Origin: Cytobacillus stercorigallinarum
GTDB lineage: Bacteria > Bacillota > Bacilli > Bacillales > Cytobacillaceae
Assembly (NCBI RefSeq): GCF_014836495.1
Contig: NZ_JACSQT010000005.1
Span: forward strand, 62,001-126,000
DNA length: 64,000 nt
Reading direction: 5' to 3'
Shown: one piece after another, positions 48,836 to 57,505 of the stretch
How positions within the stretch are numbered: the first letter of the stretch is position 1
How the letters are laid out: each line of letters opens with the position of its first letter
Program-made: the position numbers and the translations under genes
The notes under the pieces: generated by a model
Told to the model about the DNA's origin: nothing
The model's input: only the letters and a program-made list of their open reading frames with translations
The model's database searches: none

Positions 48836-49579
48836 CTATAATGAATGATAAGAAGAGCCAAAGAGTTGTATTGTTTTCTCATTCTTCAAAAAAGGTTGTA
48901 ATGTAATATAAACGGGACGGTTTTTGCAAGCATGTTTTTCATTATATGCGTCAAACTTAAAGGATACATCTGCAATCATTACATTTGTCCCTTGTTGTTT
49001 CCCTTGAAACAACTCACACCATTCCTCAGCTGTTTCTTCAGGTGATTCTACATGATACACAATGTCCTTTACTTTCGTATGAATAAGTTGTTGATCTATC
49101 ATACCTAATGTCTTGAATTCTTCATATCTCGTATGATCATCTTGTTCCCATTGAATGAAAAAAGGAAAAGGCACTTTGCGTTTTGCTTGTAAAAATAGCA
49201 TCTTCCATCTAATCAGTTGCCCATCTGACCTCATCCGTTCACCAGGAAAGATCGGATAGGTTTTATATCCCTTTTCATTCAATTCTTGCTTTAAAACCTC
49301 AATATTTTCTGTGCGAAAACATACTTGGCCTAAGCCCTCAAATGTAGCTAAATCCTGCACTGCTTGTTGTATTAAGGGGTTTTCTGATTGCACAGCAGTC
49401 GCTTTATTTTCTATAGCTAAAAATTCTATGTAAGATGAGTTTAAGTACAATAAACTATTATATGTTCCCCATTTTTCATGTCTGCCACCTTTTACCGCTT
49501 TTATATTCATAACAGATAAATGATCGACAATCTCTTGAGGGCTTCGATTAATAAAATGAACGATATGATCCAGTTTCAT
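48836..49579 (-). CDS. VOC/glyoxalase-like domain protein
   Basis: 247 residues from ATG 49579, 6-7 bases after AAAGGGGGA. LDHIVHFINRSPQEIVDHL and the later RHEKWGTYNSLLYLNSSYIEFLA are the start of a VOC (vicinal oxygen chelate) fold of the Glyoxalase_3 type, with His4-like and Glu metal candidates. The protein has two repeats of the fold. Substrate unknown. First gene of the unit with two acetyltransferases. Confidence 0.8.
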   Translation of the reverse strand: MKLDHIVHFINRSPQEIVDHLSVMNIKAVKGGRHEKWGTYNSLLYLNSSYIEFLAIENKATAVQSENPLIQQAVQDLATFEGLGQVCFRTENIEVLKQELNEKGYKTYPIFPGERMRSDGQLIRWKMLFLQAKRKVPFPFFIQWEQDDHTRYEEFKTLGMIDQQLIHTKVKDIVYHVESPEETAEEWCELFQGKQQGTNVMIADVSFKFDAYNEKHACKNRPVYITLQPFLKNEKTIQLFGSSYHSL

Positions 49580-49836
49580 AAAGGATCCCCCTTTCATCAA
49601 AAGAAAATATATCCAAATTTACTCTAGATAAGATTAGTTTACCATAACTTTTCTACTTATCTATGAAAGTTTTCTTACTCGACTATTACTTCTCAAATAA
49701 ATTGTTTGTTCTTTATAGACATTTTACATTTCCTTAACAATTAAAAATTTTATTCATTTTTCCTTTTCAAAACAGGGGATAACGTTTACAATAAATAAAA
49801 GAATATTCAATCCTTTACCTAGGAGGTATGTATCAA
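49580..49836. other. AT-rich upstream region of the Sda-like gene
   Basis: No gene. A sequence AGGGGATAA (49774-49782) on the plus strand, TTATCCCCT on the other, matches a DnaA box at 7 of 9 positions, which would be interesting because sda is DnaA-regulated, but single partial matches are frequent. Confidence 0.35.
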
Positions 49837-49968
49837 ATGAAGATAATGAGTAATGAACAGTTGGTCGTCTCGTATCGTGATGCATTAAAGTCAGGTTCAG
49901 AAAAGGAATGGATTCGAATACTTAAAGCTGAAATTCAAAAACGGGGATTAAAACCATTTAAAGAGTAA
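49837..49968 (+). CDS. sda: Sda-like sporulation kinase inhibitor
   Basis: 43 residues, helical hairpin. MSNEQLVVSYRDALKSGSEK and EWIRILKAEIQKRGLK resemble Sda (typical start MRKLSDELLIESYFKA, ending EIKRRSL): a two-helix peptide binding the dimerisation domain of KinA and blocking the sporulation phosphorelay until DNA replication is sound. The ATG is 9 bases after AGGAGG. A strong terminator follows within 6 bases, so it is a single short transcript. Assignment is by pattern; it could also be an Sda-related paralogue. Confidence 0.7.
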   Translation: MKIMSNEQLVVSYRDALKSGSEKEWIRILKAEIQKRGLKPFKE

Positions 49969-49973
49969 AGCAT

Positions 49974-50003
49974 AAGGCGAGCAATTATTTGCTCGCCTTT
50001 TTT
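49974..50003 (+). terminator. terminator of the Sda-like gene
   Basis: 11-bp stem AAGGCGAGCAA (49974-49984) with 49989-49999, then TTTTTTA. Confidence 0.9.
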
Positions 50004-50044
50004 ATTTTGACTTTTCAGTAATGTGGAAGATATCCATCCATATT

Positions 50045-50179
50045 TTATCGTTGCTTTATTTCCTTTGTCGTTTGAATTTCATTATTTTGTAGTATTTGTT
50101 TATAGTCCATATCAGAAATAACACCCAGCTTTTTGAACAGTACGGAATATTTCAAAATCCTATTTTTCCTACCTCTCAT
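50045..50179 (-). CDS. small basic protein of unknown function
   Basis: 44 residues from ATG 50179, 8 bases after AGGAG; an ATG two codons upstream is too close. The product (MRGRKNRILKYSVLFKKLG, VISDMDYKQILQ) is basic at the N-terminus and possibly DNA- or RNA-binding. Upstream are TTGCAT, 17 bases and TAATAT, and a perfect 16-bp palindrome. I do not recognise a family. Confidence 0.5.
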   Translation of the reverse strand: MRGRKNRILKYSVLFKKLGVISDMDYKQILQNNEIQTTKEIKQR

Positions 50180-50203
50180 GGTCATCACTCCTGTTTTTCT
50201 ATC

Positions 50204-50219
50204 ATAATATGCATATTAT
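50204..50219. promoter_or_regulatory. perfect 16-bp palindrome, operator candidate
   Basis: ATAATATGCATATTAT, 25 bases before the start of the small basic protein gene. It overlaps the probable -10 region, which fits a repressor site. Confidence 0.45.
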
Positions 50220-50569
50220 TAATAAAGTTTCCTTAATGCAACATTTTTACATTCGTAAAATTATTTTTATCAAGTGCATAAACTTTACTATTCCCTAAAA
50301 GGTTTGAAATTATGATTAATAGGGGACGACTAAAAAGCCTGAGGAATGCAACAATAAAAAGTGTGGGACGCTTGTTGATGATACAAATGTAAAAATATAG
50401 GGTGTTTAATCAATGGTTTAACTATCAAAGAAGATTGGCCTACTCGATTTTTCCTGGCCCTTTATCGCTACAGTTTTGAGTCATGTCCAAGTGTTGATGA
50501 CATACTTCTTCAAAGGCATGCCATTCTCTCGAAGTTCAAATGAAGGCTCCAACTATGAGTGCGACTCAC
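50220..50569. other. 350-base stretch without a supported gene
   Basis: Short frames with many stops on both strands and no ribosome binding site. Base composition is less AT-rich than neighbouring spacers, so it may be an eroded gene, but nothing can be named. Confidence 0.45.
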
Positions 50570-50613
50570 AAAAAAGCGAGGAAGTGAACAATAAATCGCT
50601 TCACTTCCTCGCT
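50570..50613 (-). terminator. terminator of odhAB
   Basis: Perfect 13-bp stem AGCGAGGAAGTGA (50575-50587) with 50601-50613, followed on the minus strand by TTTTTTG. Confidence 0.92.
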
Positions 50614-50645
50614 ATAAAACCTTTTGAGTATTCGTTTATTTTATA

Positions 50646-51893
50646 TTAAGCTTCAAATAATAAAGACTCAGGGTCTTCAATTAATTCTTTAACACGTTTA
50701 AGGAATGTTACTGCTTCTTTACCATCAACAATACGGTGGTCATAAGAGAGTGCAACATACATCATTGGGCGGTTTTCCATTCTTTCAGCATCAATAGCAA
50801 CTGGACGAGTTTGAATTGAATGCATCCCTAAGATACCTACTTGTGGTCCATTAAGAATTGGCGTTGATAATAATGAACCAAACACACCACCATTAGTGAT
50901 TGTGAATGTTCCACCTTGTAAATCAGAAATCGCTAGTTTATTATCTCTTGCTTTTTTACCAAGACCCATAATATCTTTTTCAATTTCTGCAAAGTTTTTA
51001 CGATCAGCATCTCTTACAACTGGAACAACTAAACCTTCATCTGTTGAAACAGCGATACCGATGTCATAGAATTTTTTAAGAACTAGTTGATCGCCATCGA
51101 TTTCAGCGTTTAATAACGGGCTACGTTTAAGTGCAGCAACTACCGCTTTTGTGAAGAAAGACATAAACCCAAGTTTAACATCATTTTCTTCTTGGAATTT
51201 ATCTTTACGTTTTTTACGTAAGTTCATCACATTTGTCATATCAATTTCATTGAATGTTGTTAACATAGCAGATGTTTGTTGAACTTCTACGAGTCTTTTC
51301 GCAATCGTTTGACGACGACGGCTCATACGGATGCGTTCTACTGGTTTTTCACTATTTGCCTCAGCTGCTGCTGGCTTAGAAGCTGGTTTCGCTGCAGCTT
51401 GTGGCTGCGCCGCTGGTTTCGCTTGGTTTGGATCGTAGTTCGCAACATCTTGTGAACGCACTCTTCCCATTGGATCTGTTGTTGGAACTTCACTTAAATC
51501 GATTCCTTTTTCACGAGCCATTTTTCTAGCTGCCGGTGAAGCAATTGTGCGCTGTTTATTTTCTTCAGCTGGTATAGAATCAGCTGGTTTCGCTTCTTCT
51601 TTAACTTCTTGTGGTGCTTCCTCTTTTTTCTCTTCCGCTTTAGGAGCAGGAGCTTCTCCACCTTCACTTACTACCGCAATGGTATCCCCTACATTGACAG
51701 TGTCGCCTTCTTCTGCTTTCAATTCTGCCAGTACACCACTATATTCAGAAATGATTTCAACATTTACTTTGTCTGTTTCAAGCTCAACAACATAATCACC
51801 TTTGTTGATTGTATCACCAGGTTGTTTAAGCCACTGAGCGACTGTACCTTCTGTAATTGATTCTGCTAATTCAGGAACTTTAATTTCTGCCAC
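50646..51893 (-). CDS. odhB: dihydrolipoyllysine succinyltransferase, E2 of 2-oxoglutarate dehydrogenase
   Basis: 415 residues. N-terminal lipoyl domain with the modified Lys42 (ETDKVN), a Glu/Ala/Pro-rich linker, an E3-binding domain ([18 protein letters not shown], about 118-150), another Ala/Pro/Lys linker, and the catalytic domain (about 190-415) with [13 protein letters not shown] near the C-terminus. Transfers succinyl groups from E1-bound intermediates to CoA in the TCA cycle. Starts with GTG after AAGGAGG, 16 bases after odhA. Confidence 0.97.
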   Translation of the reverse strand: MAEIKVPELAESITEGTVAQWLKQPGDTINKGDYVVELETDKVNVEIISEYSGVLAELKAEEGDTVNVGDTIAVVSEGGEAPAPKAEEKKEEAPQEVKEEAKPADSIPAEENKQRTIASPAARKMAREKGIDLSEVPTTDPMGRVRSQDVANYDPNQAKPAAQPQAAAKPASKPAAAEANSEKPVERIRMSRRRQTIAKRLVEVQQTSAMLTTFNEIDMTNVMNLRKKRKDKFQEENDVKLGFMSFFTKAVVAALKRSPLLNAEIDGDQLVLKKFYDIGIAVSTDEGLVVPVVRDADRKNFAEIEKDIMGLGKKARDNKLAISDLQGGTFTITNGGVFGSLLSTPILNGPQVGILGMHSIQTRPVAIDAERMENRPMMYVALSYDHRIVDGKEAVTFLKRVKELIEDPESLLFEA

Positions 51894-51909
51894 AATAATT
51901 TCCTCCTTA

Positions 51910-54741
51910 TTACTTACGTGTTAAAGATTCTTCAATAATTCTCTGCTGCTCTTTTTTATGCACGACTGGATCGCCTTCTGCTGTGCTTGAGCGGCGGCGT
52001 CTACCGATATAATTTACCTCTACTCCGTCAGGGGCAATATGTTTTAACCTAGGTTCAACAAAATTCCATGCGCCCATATTCTTCGGTTCCTCTTGCACCC
52101 AGATCATTTCTTCAAGATTTGGATAACGTTTTACTACTTCCGTAATGTCAGCAAATGGGAACGGATAAATTTCTTCTACACGTACAATATGGAACCATTC
52201 TTTATCTTCAATATCTTTTAATTTATCTTCTAAATCAATAGCCATTTTTCCTGAGGTGAAAACAATTCTCTTCACAAGATCTTTTTTCTCACCAAGACCG
52301 GATTGCTCAAGAATCGAGTTAAACTGCCCTTCTGATAAATCTTTAGCAGTTGCAGCAACTGTAGGGTTCCGTAAAAGACTCTTAGGTGACATGATCACCA
52401 ATGGTCTTACTTCTTCCTTATTTAAAATCGCTGCTTGTCTTCTTAAAATATGGAAGTATTGCGCTGCTGAAGAAAGATTAGCTACAGTCCAGTTATTTTC
52501 AGCTGCCAGTTGCAAGAATCTTTCTAATCTTGCACTTGAATGCTCTGGTCCTTGTCCTTCATATCCATGCGGAAGAAGCATTACTAAACCAGATTTTTGA
52601 CCCCATTTCGCGCGACCAGCAGAAATGAATTGATCAAACATCACTTGTGCAGAGTTCGCAAAGTCACCGAACTGCGCCTCCCAAAGAACTAATGTTTCTG
52701 GAGCTGACACATTATAACCATATTCAAACCCAAGTACAGCCATTTCTGATAACGGGCTATTATGAACAGCAAATGAAGCTTTAGCTGTTGAGATTTGATG
52801 TATCGGTGAGAACGATTTACCTGTTACTTCATCATGTAACATAATATTTCTATGGGCAAATGTTCCACGCTCTGAATCTTGACCCGTAAGTCTCACAGGT
52901 GTACCATCTGAAATAATTGAAGCAAATGCTAATGTTTCAGCATGACCCCAATCAATTTTTCCTACTTCTTCTAGTCCATTTTTACGACGTTGTAAAATTT
53001 TACTTAGCTTTCTAAAGACTTTATATTCTTCCGGCCATTTTAGAAGCTCTTCATTCAATTGTTGTAAAGATTCTAATGGCACAGCTGTTTGAAGACTAGG
53101 TATACCATTTTCCACTGTCTCAGGTGGATTTAATTCTGTTGCATCTTCTTGTTTATCTGGCACTTTATCGTAAGCTTGCTGAAGTTTTTCTACTACTTCA
53201 GTTTGAATAGTAGTAACCTCTTCTTCTGATAAGTACTGATCTTTTTTCAATTTCTCGCCATACAGTTCTTTGATCGTAGGTCTTTTATGAATAATATTAT
53301 ACATCGCTGGATTCGTTGTCATCGGCTCGTCCATTTCATTGTGACCAAAGCGACGATACCCAATTAAGTCAATTAAGAAATCTTTATGGAATTTATCTCT
53401 ATATTCAATCGCTAATTTAGCGGCATTAATAACGGCTTCCGGATCATCTGCATTTACATGCACGATCGGTACCTCATAACCTTTTGCTAAATCACTTGCA
53501 TATCTAGTCGATCTAGAATCATAAGATTCTGTTGTAAAGCCAATTGTGTTATTAGCAATAATATGGATGGAACCACCTGTATTATAGCCATTTAATTGAC
53601 CAAGATTTAATGTTTCAGCGACAACACCTTGTCCTGGGAAAGCAGCGTCTCCGTGAATAATGATGGAAAGTGCTTCGTCGTAATTAACTTCCGGGAAACC
53701 AAAAGAAGTACGTTTATCTTGTGCCGCTCTTGTATACCCTTCAACTACCGGGCCAACGAATTCTAAATGACTTGGATTGTTAGCAAGTGTCAATTTCGCA
53801 ACTGTCGTATTTTCAGCCTTGATTTGTTTGTCTAATCCAAGATGATATTTTACATCACCTGTCCAACCATAGCTGATGCCAATGGAACCTTCTGATGGGA
53901 CAAGATCTTTGTTTGGCGCATGCTGAAACTCCGCGAATATCATCTCATAAGGTTTACCAAGTACATGAGCAAGCACATTTAAACGTCCGCGGTGTGCCAT
54001 TCCAATATTTATTGTTTTTGTTCCATTCGCAACTGAACCTGATACAATTTCATCTAACATTGGTACCATTGTATCTAAACCTTCAATGGAGAAGCGTTTT
54101 TGACCAACGAAAGTACGGTGTAAGAATTTTTCAAACTCCTCTACCTCTGTTAATCTTTTGTACACTTTCGATTTTTCAGGTTTTTGTAGGTTAAGTTTAA
54201 GGCTATTTGTTTCAACCTTGCGACGTAGCCAATCTTTTTCTTCTAAGTTATCAACATGTGTAAATTCAAATGCTAATGTTCCCATATAAGCATTCTTTAA
54301 GTATTCCAATGCTTCTAATCCATCTCTTAACGGAATATTCGCATCTGTACAAATAAGATGAGCTGGTATTGCACGTAAATCTGCTTCTGTTAATCCATAA
54401 TTACTTAAATCAAAAATAGCAACATTCTTTTCTTCCCTATTACTTAGGGGATAAATATCAGCAGCTTTATGTCCGTTTGAACGAATAAAATCGGCAAGAC
54501 GAATAGCTGACAAAGTTTTTTCAATTTGTTCTGGGCTTACGCCAGTGCTTTCTGCTCCTGTACTTACAGGAGCTACCCCTGTTTGTTGCAACGGTGAACC
54601 ATTAACCTCAAAATACTCTCTCATTTCTTGGTCAACTGATTCTGGATTTTCTGAATACATCTCATAAAGCTCGATTACATAGCCAAGGTTAGGACCATAA
54701 AAACTTTCTAAAGGCCCACTACCCTCTGAAGGCTTCTTCAT
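51910..54741 (-). CDS. odhA: 2-oxoglutarate dehydrogenase E1
   Basis: 943 residues, one shorter than B. subtilis OdhA. Thiamine-diphosphate-dependent decarboxylase of 2-oxoglutarate; works with OdhB and lipoamide dehydrogenase as the TCA-cycle complex. The N-terminus ([20 protein letters not shown]) is the E1o-specific extension; [37 protein letters not shown] (ThDP Mg-binding) and [13 protein letters not shown] follow; the C-terminal half holds the transketolase-like pyrimidine domain ([29 protein letters not shown]). Leads the two-gene operon; ATG after GGAGG. Confidence 0.97.
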   Translation of the reverse strand: MKKPSEGSGPLESFYGPNLGYVIELYEMYSENPESVDQEMREYFEVNGSPLQQTGVAPVSTGAESTGVSPEQIEKTLSAIRLADFIRSNGHKAADIYPLSNREEKNVAIFDLSNYGLTEADLRAIPAHLICTDANIPLRDGLEALEYLKNAYMGTLAFEFTHVDNLEEKDWLRRKVETNSLKLNLQKPEKSKVYKRLTEVEEFEKFLHRTFVGQKRFSIEGLDTMVPMLDEIVSGSVANGTKTINIGMAHRGRLNVLAHVLGKPYEMIFAEFQHAPNKDLVPSEGSIGISYGWTGDVKYHLGLDKQIKAENTTVAKLTLANNPSHLEFVGPVVEGYTRAAQDKRTSFGFPEVNYDEALSIIIHGDAAFPGQGVVAETLNLGQLNGYNTGGSIHIIANNTIGFTTESYDSRSTRYASDLAKGYEVPIVHVNADDPEAVINAAKLAIEYRDKFHKDFLIDLIGYRRFGHNEMDEPMTTNPAMYNIIHKRPTIKELYGEKLKKDQYLSEEEVTTIQTEVVEKLQQAYDKVPDKQEDATELNPPETVENGIPSLQTAVPLESLQQLNEELLKWPEEYKVFRKLSKILQRRKNGLEEVGKIDWGHAETLAFASIISDGTPVRLTGQDSERGTFAHRNIMLHDEVTGKSFSPIHQISTAKASFAVHNSPLSEMAVLGFEYGYNVSAPETLVLWEAQFGDFANSAQVMFDQFISAGRAKWGQKSGLVMLLPHGYEGQGPEHSSARLERFLQLAAENNWTVANLSSAAQYFHILRRQAAILNKEEVRPLVIMSPKSLLRNPTVAATAKDLSEGQFNSILEQSGLGEKKDLVKRIVFTSGKMAIDLEDKLKDIEDKEWFHIVRVEEIYPFPFADITEVVKRYPNLEEMIWVQEEPKNMGAWNFVEPRLKHIAPDGVEVNYIGRRRRSSTAEGDPVVHKKEQQRIIEESLTRK

Positions 54742-55178
54742 GGAAAATTACCTCCACAACTCTTTTTTAAATATATTTGGATAATTTATTTCCGTCCTAT
54801 ATCCATACTAGGATAGTAACAATATTATTTCGTATATTAAAATTCCGAATAATGTTAATTTCCAGAGGACGAAATGTTTCCTAAGCCATTTTACCACGTT
54901 AAAGGCGTATATACAAAGGGAAAAAAGAGAAAATCACAAAAATACAGCTAATATTTTTTGAAAAAATACTTATATTAAAAAAGTGAATTAATTTTATTTC
55001 CTATTTCACGCCTATTAGTGTAATAAATTGGCCAGATGAACTAAACGCCTACAAGCCTGACAATCATTCAACTTCTAAACCGTTTGCCTATTTAAGTATA
55101 TATCAAAAGCCTTATTATTGGTAGAATTGTGCACTAGATAATCAAACTAATGAAAATACTACGAGAGGGTGTAGACCT
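54742..55178. other. AT-rich spacer upstream of odhA and sspH-like gene
   Basis: No gene. It must hold the divergent promoters of odhA and the SASP gene. On the minus strand TTAACA with 16 bases to TATACG is a weak odhA promoter candidate; on the plus strand I find no convincing sigma-G promoter. Confidence 0.4.
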
Positions 55179-55370
55179 ATGGATTTATCTAGAGCGAGGG
55201 AACTACTAAATAGTCACACCGAATATGAAGTGACTTTCGACGGTGTAAATATCGTCATTGTCGATCTCTATGAATTAACTAAAATGGCGAGGGTGTACGA
55301 CAGAAACAACATAGGTAAGAATCAAGTTGTTCCTCTCGCACAACTAATAGAAGTAAAGCAAATACGTTAA
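55179..55370 (+). CDS. sspH: H-type small acid-soluble spore protein
   Basis: 63 residues. DLSRARELLNSHTEYEVTFD and VNIVIVDLYELTKMARVYDR fit the SspH family pattern (MDxxRAKEI...EVxYxGVPVxI...ARVYxL). These are minor spore proteins made in the forespore. ATG after GAGAGGGTGTAGACCT. The stop overlaps that of the convergent DUF3889 gene by four bases. Confidence 0.8.
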   Translation: MDLSRARELLNSHTEYEVTFDGVNIVIVDLYELTKMARVYDRNNIGKNQVVPLAQLIEVKQIR

Positions 55371-55696
55371 CGATCGGTTTTTTCTGTAAAAATACGGACG
55401 ATTCTCTCTGTATCTTTATTATATTCAATAAAAACATAGAGCCCATATTCTTTCTCCTGCTGACGCATCCAAAGTTTAAACTTTTCTATTTCAGTTTGTT
55501 CCTTTATCTCTTTTCCAAGATGCTGATAATCAACAATATCTGCTAATGGGTATTTTTCCTTTGCAATCATCATCGCTTCTTTGCCCCACTTCTCATAAGA
55601 AGGCGCATTATCAACCGCATAGTTTGTTTGAGGACTTAAGATGAATACAAAGCTAAACAAGATTAAGACCGTTGCGAATAACACTCTTTTCACCAT
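55367..55696 (-). CDS. yqzG: secreted DUF3889 protein (YqzG-like)
   Basis: 109 residues. A signal peptide (cleavage near NYA-V, residue 27) is followed by a DUF3889 domain: YEKWGKEAMMIAKEKYPLAD, VDYQHLGKEIKEQTEIEKFKLW, EYGLYVFIEY. B. subtilis YqzG has the same size and layout, function unknown. ATG after GAGGAGA. Stops convergently with the SASP gene. Confidence 0.85.
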   Translation of the reverse strand: MVKRVLFATVLILFSFVFILSPQTNYAVDNAPSYEKWGKEAMMIAKEKYPLADIVDYQHLGKEIKEQTEIEKFKLWMRQQEKEYGLYVFIEYNKDTERIVRIFTEKTDR

Positions 55697-56073
55697 TTTC
55701 TCCTCACCTCTTCACTTTCTTTTTTGATGGATGTATTTTTAGTTTTACTTTCTTTCCTAACTTTATTCTTTTGAAATTTTTTAGGGTTATTAAGGGTTAT
55801 ATAATGAAAGAAAAAATCCCACTATATACTTGCTAGTACAAAAAAATACTCATAAAAAAAGAAAAACGATCTAGTTAATTGTAATAACTTGCTCGCCTTT
55901 CTTTATCTATTGTTTGATTAACCCTTATACCATAAAGCTTTTAAATCATTTTCAGTTAAGCTTCTTATAGGAAAAATTCGTTTAAATCTAACTATATATT
56001 CAATCATCGTTCAGCATATCCAACAATAAATTGAAGAATTAAAAGGTCTATTTTGTTCTCTCAAGTAAATCAT
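55697..56073. other. spacer without a supported gene
   Basis: AT-rich; no reading frame with ribosome binding site and no motif recognised. Confidence 0.45.
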
Positions 56074-56163
56074 CTATTTCAATGATGTCAATAAATGATG
56101 AATATCATCAGTTGGGTTATATACACCGTCTAAAAATTGATCAATATCAAATTTCTTTAACAA
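56074..56163 (-). CDS. possible 29-residue peptide
   Basis: TTG 56163 stands 5 bases after GAGGAGGG, a very strong ribosome binding site. The peptide MLKKFDIDQFLDGVYNPTDD, IHHLLTSLK ends in TAG. Codons after the stop continue MILLERTK before another stop, so it could also be a truncated longer gene. Acidic-hydrophobic, no signal sequence; no family recognised. Confidence 0.4.
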   Translation of the reverse strand: MLKKFDIDQFLDGVYNPTDDIHHLLTSLK

Positions 56164-56376
56164 GATAACCCTCCTCTTTTTCATTCGTTTCAAAATCATT
56201 CGCAGACTTCACATTTTTTTTGAGGGTGCCGTTATTCAACATCCAACAACATTTATATTAATATAATAAATCCAGAAACTACCTTTAAGATTTATTGAAT
56301 GATACAATGTTTAATTTTCAGTTTTTTCTCAAAATAGAGTATTTAAATAATATTATTTTTTCTTTTTACTTTCAGT
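56164..56376. other. upstream region between the small peptide and the qox control region
   Basis: No gene seen; T-rich tracts only. Confidence 0.4.
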
Positions 56377-56439
56377 TTCATGAACATTTTGTGACCAAAT
56401 TCATCATTTGTTCATGAACATTTTGTGACACCTATCACA
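56377..56439 (+). promoter_or_regulatory. direct repeats and Fnr/Rex-like dyad upstream of qoxA
   Basis: The 19-base sequence TTCATGAACATTTTGTGAC occurs exactly twice (56377-56395 and 56411-56429), 34 bases apart. The second copy runs into TGTGA-CACCTA-TCACA (56424-56439), a perfect match to the Fnr/CRP half-sites and also close to the Rex box TTGTGAA-N4-TTCACAA. It lies about 110 bases before qoxA, where oxygen- or NADH-dependent control of the oxidase would make sense. Confidence 0.55.
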
Positions 56440-56546
56440 TTCAATTGTTTTTAACCATTTATGATACTAACATAGGGTTACAGACGTGATAATTCACGTT
56501 CAAAATAAAACAATAGTTTTGTAGAAAGATAGAAAGGGGTACATCA

Positions 56547-57461
56547 ATGAAATTGAAAAGGGCTCTTTTATTGGCTGTAGTTGCCATTGCCGCCGTACTT
56601 GCTGGGTGTGAACCACTTACTGTTCTAAATCCTAAAGGTCCACAGGCCGAAGTCCAGGCTAACGATATTATGATGTCCATTTGGTTAATGTCTGGCATTG
56701 TTATTGTAGTTTTTGCAATGCTTGCATATATGCTCATTAAATATCGTTCATCTAAACAAGCAAAAGATTATGAACCACCTCACATCGAGGGAAATAAATG
56801 GGTGGAGGCAGTTTGTGTCGGAATTCCTGTACTAATTGTAGCTTATCTATCATTTGTTTCTGTCCAAAGTAATTATAAAGTTGAAGCTACACCTCCAGGA
56901 TATGAGGATAAGGAGCCATTAGTTGTATATGCATCATCATCTAACTGGAAATGGCACTTTAGCTATCCTGAAGAAAATATCGAAACAGTAAATTACTTAT
57001 ATATTCCTACAGATCGAGCACTTGAATTTAAACTTTACTCTTTCGGTCCAATTACAAGCTTCTGGATTCCACAACTTGGTGGACAGAAATATGCAATGGC
57101 CGATATGGTAACAACATTACATTTAGCTGCTGATCATCCAGGTGAATTCATGGGTAGAAATGCTAACTTCAGCGGAAAAGGTTTTGCTGAAAATACGTTT
57201 GATGTAACAGCTATGTCTCCAGTTGAATTTGAAGAATGGGTTGATGAAGTTCATCAAACAGCAGATCCAATCACTGAAGAAAAATTTGAAGAGTTATTAG
57301 AACCAGGTCATTTAGGTAAAATGACGTTTACTGGTACTCATTTAGACTTTAGCCCGGCACCTGAAGGGCATGAACATCATCAATCTAATGATGAAGATTC
57401 AGAAGAAAATCATGAAAATCATGATGAGCACGAAGGTCACTCTGACCACAGTGGCCATTAA
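56547..57461 (+). CDS. qoxA: cytochrome aa3 quinol oxidase subunit II
   Basis: 304 residues. Lipoprotein signal with lipobox LAGC (Cys21), then two membrane helices (about 42-66 and 90-110) and a cupredoxin-like outer domain from about 120. The CuA ligand set of cytochrome c oxidases is absent, as expected for a menaquinol oxidase; NWKWHFSYPEENIETVNYLYIP is the QoxA pattern. The last 35 residues are His/Glu/Asp-rich (HEHHQSNDEDSEENHENHDE), a possible metal-binding tail. First of four qox genes; ATG after AAAGGGG. Confidence 0.95.
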   Translation: MKLKRALLLAVVAIAAVLAGCEPLTVLNPKGPQAEVQANDIMMSIWLMSGIVIVVFAMLAYMLIKYRSSKQAKDYEPPHIEGNKWVEAVCVGIPVLIVAYLSFVSVQSNYKVEATPPGYEDKEPLVVYASSSNWKWHFSYPEENIETVNYLYIPTDRALEFKLYSFGPITSFWIPQLGGQKYAMADMVTTLHLAADHPGEFMGRNANFSGKGFAENTFDVTAMSPVEFEEWVDEVHQTADPITEEKFEELLEPGHLGKMTFTGTHLDFSPAPEGHEHHQSNDEDSEENHENHDEHEGHSDHSGH

Positions 57462-57505
57462 TTAGATGAAGTGTCAATTGACATCTTCTGAAAGGAGTAT
57501 ACAGG

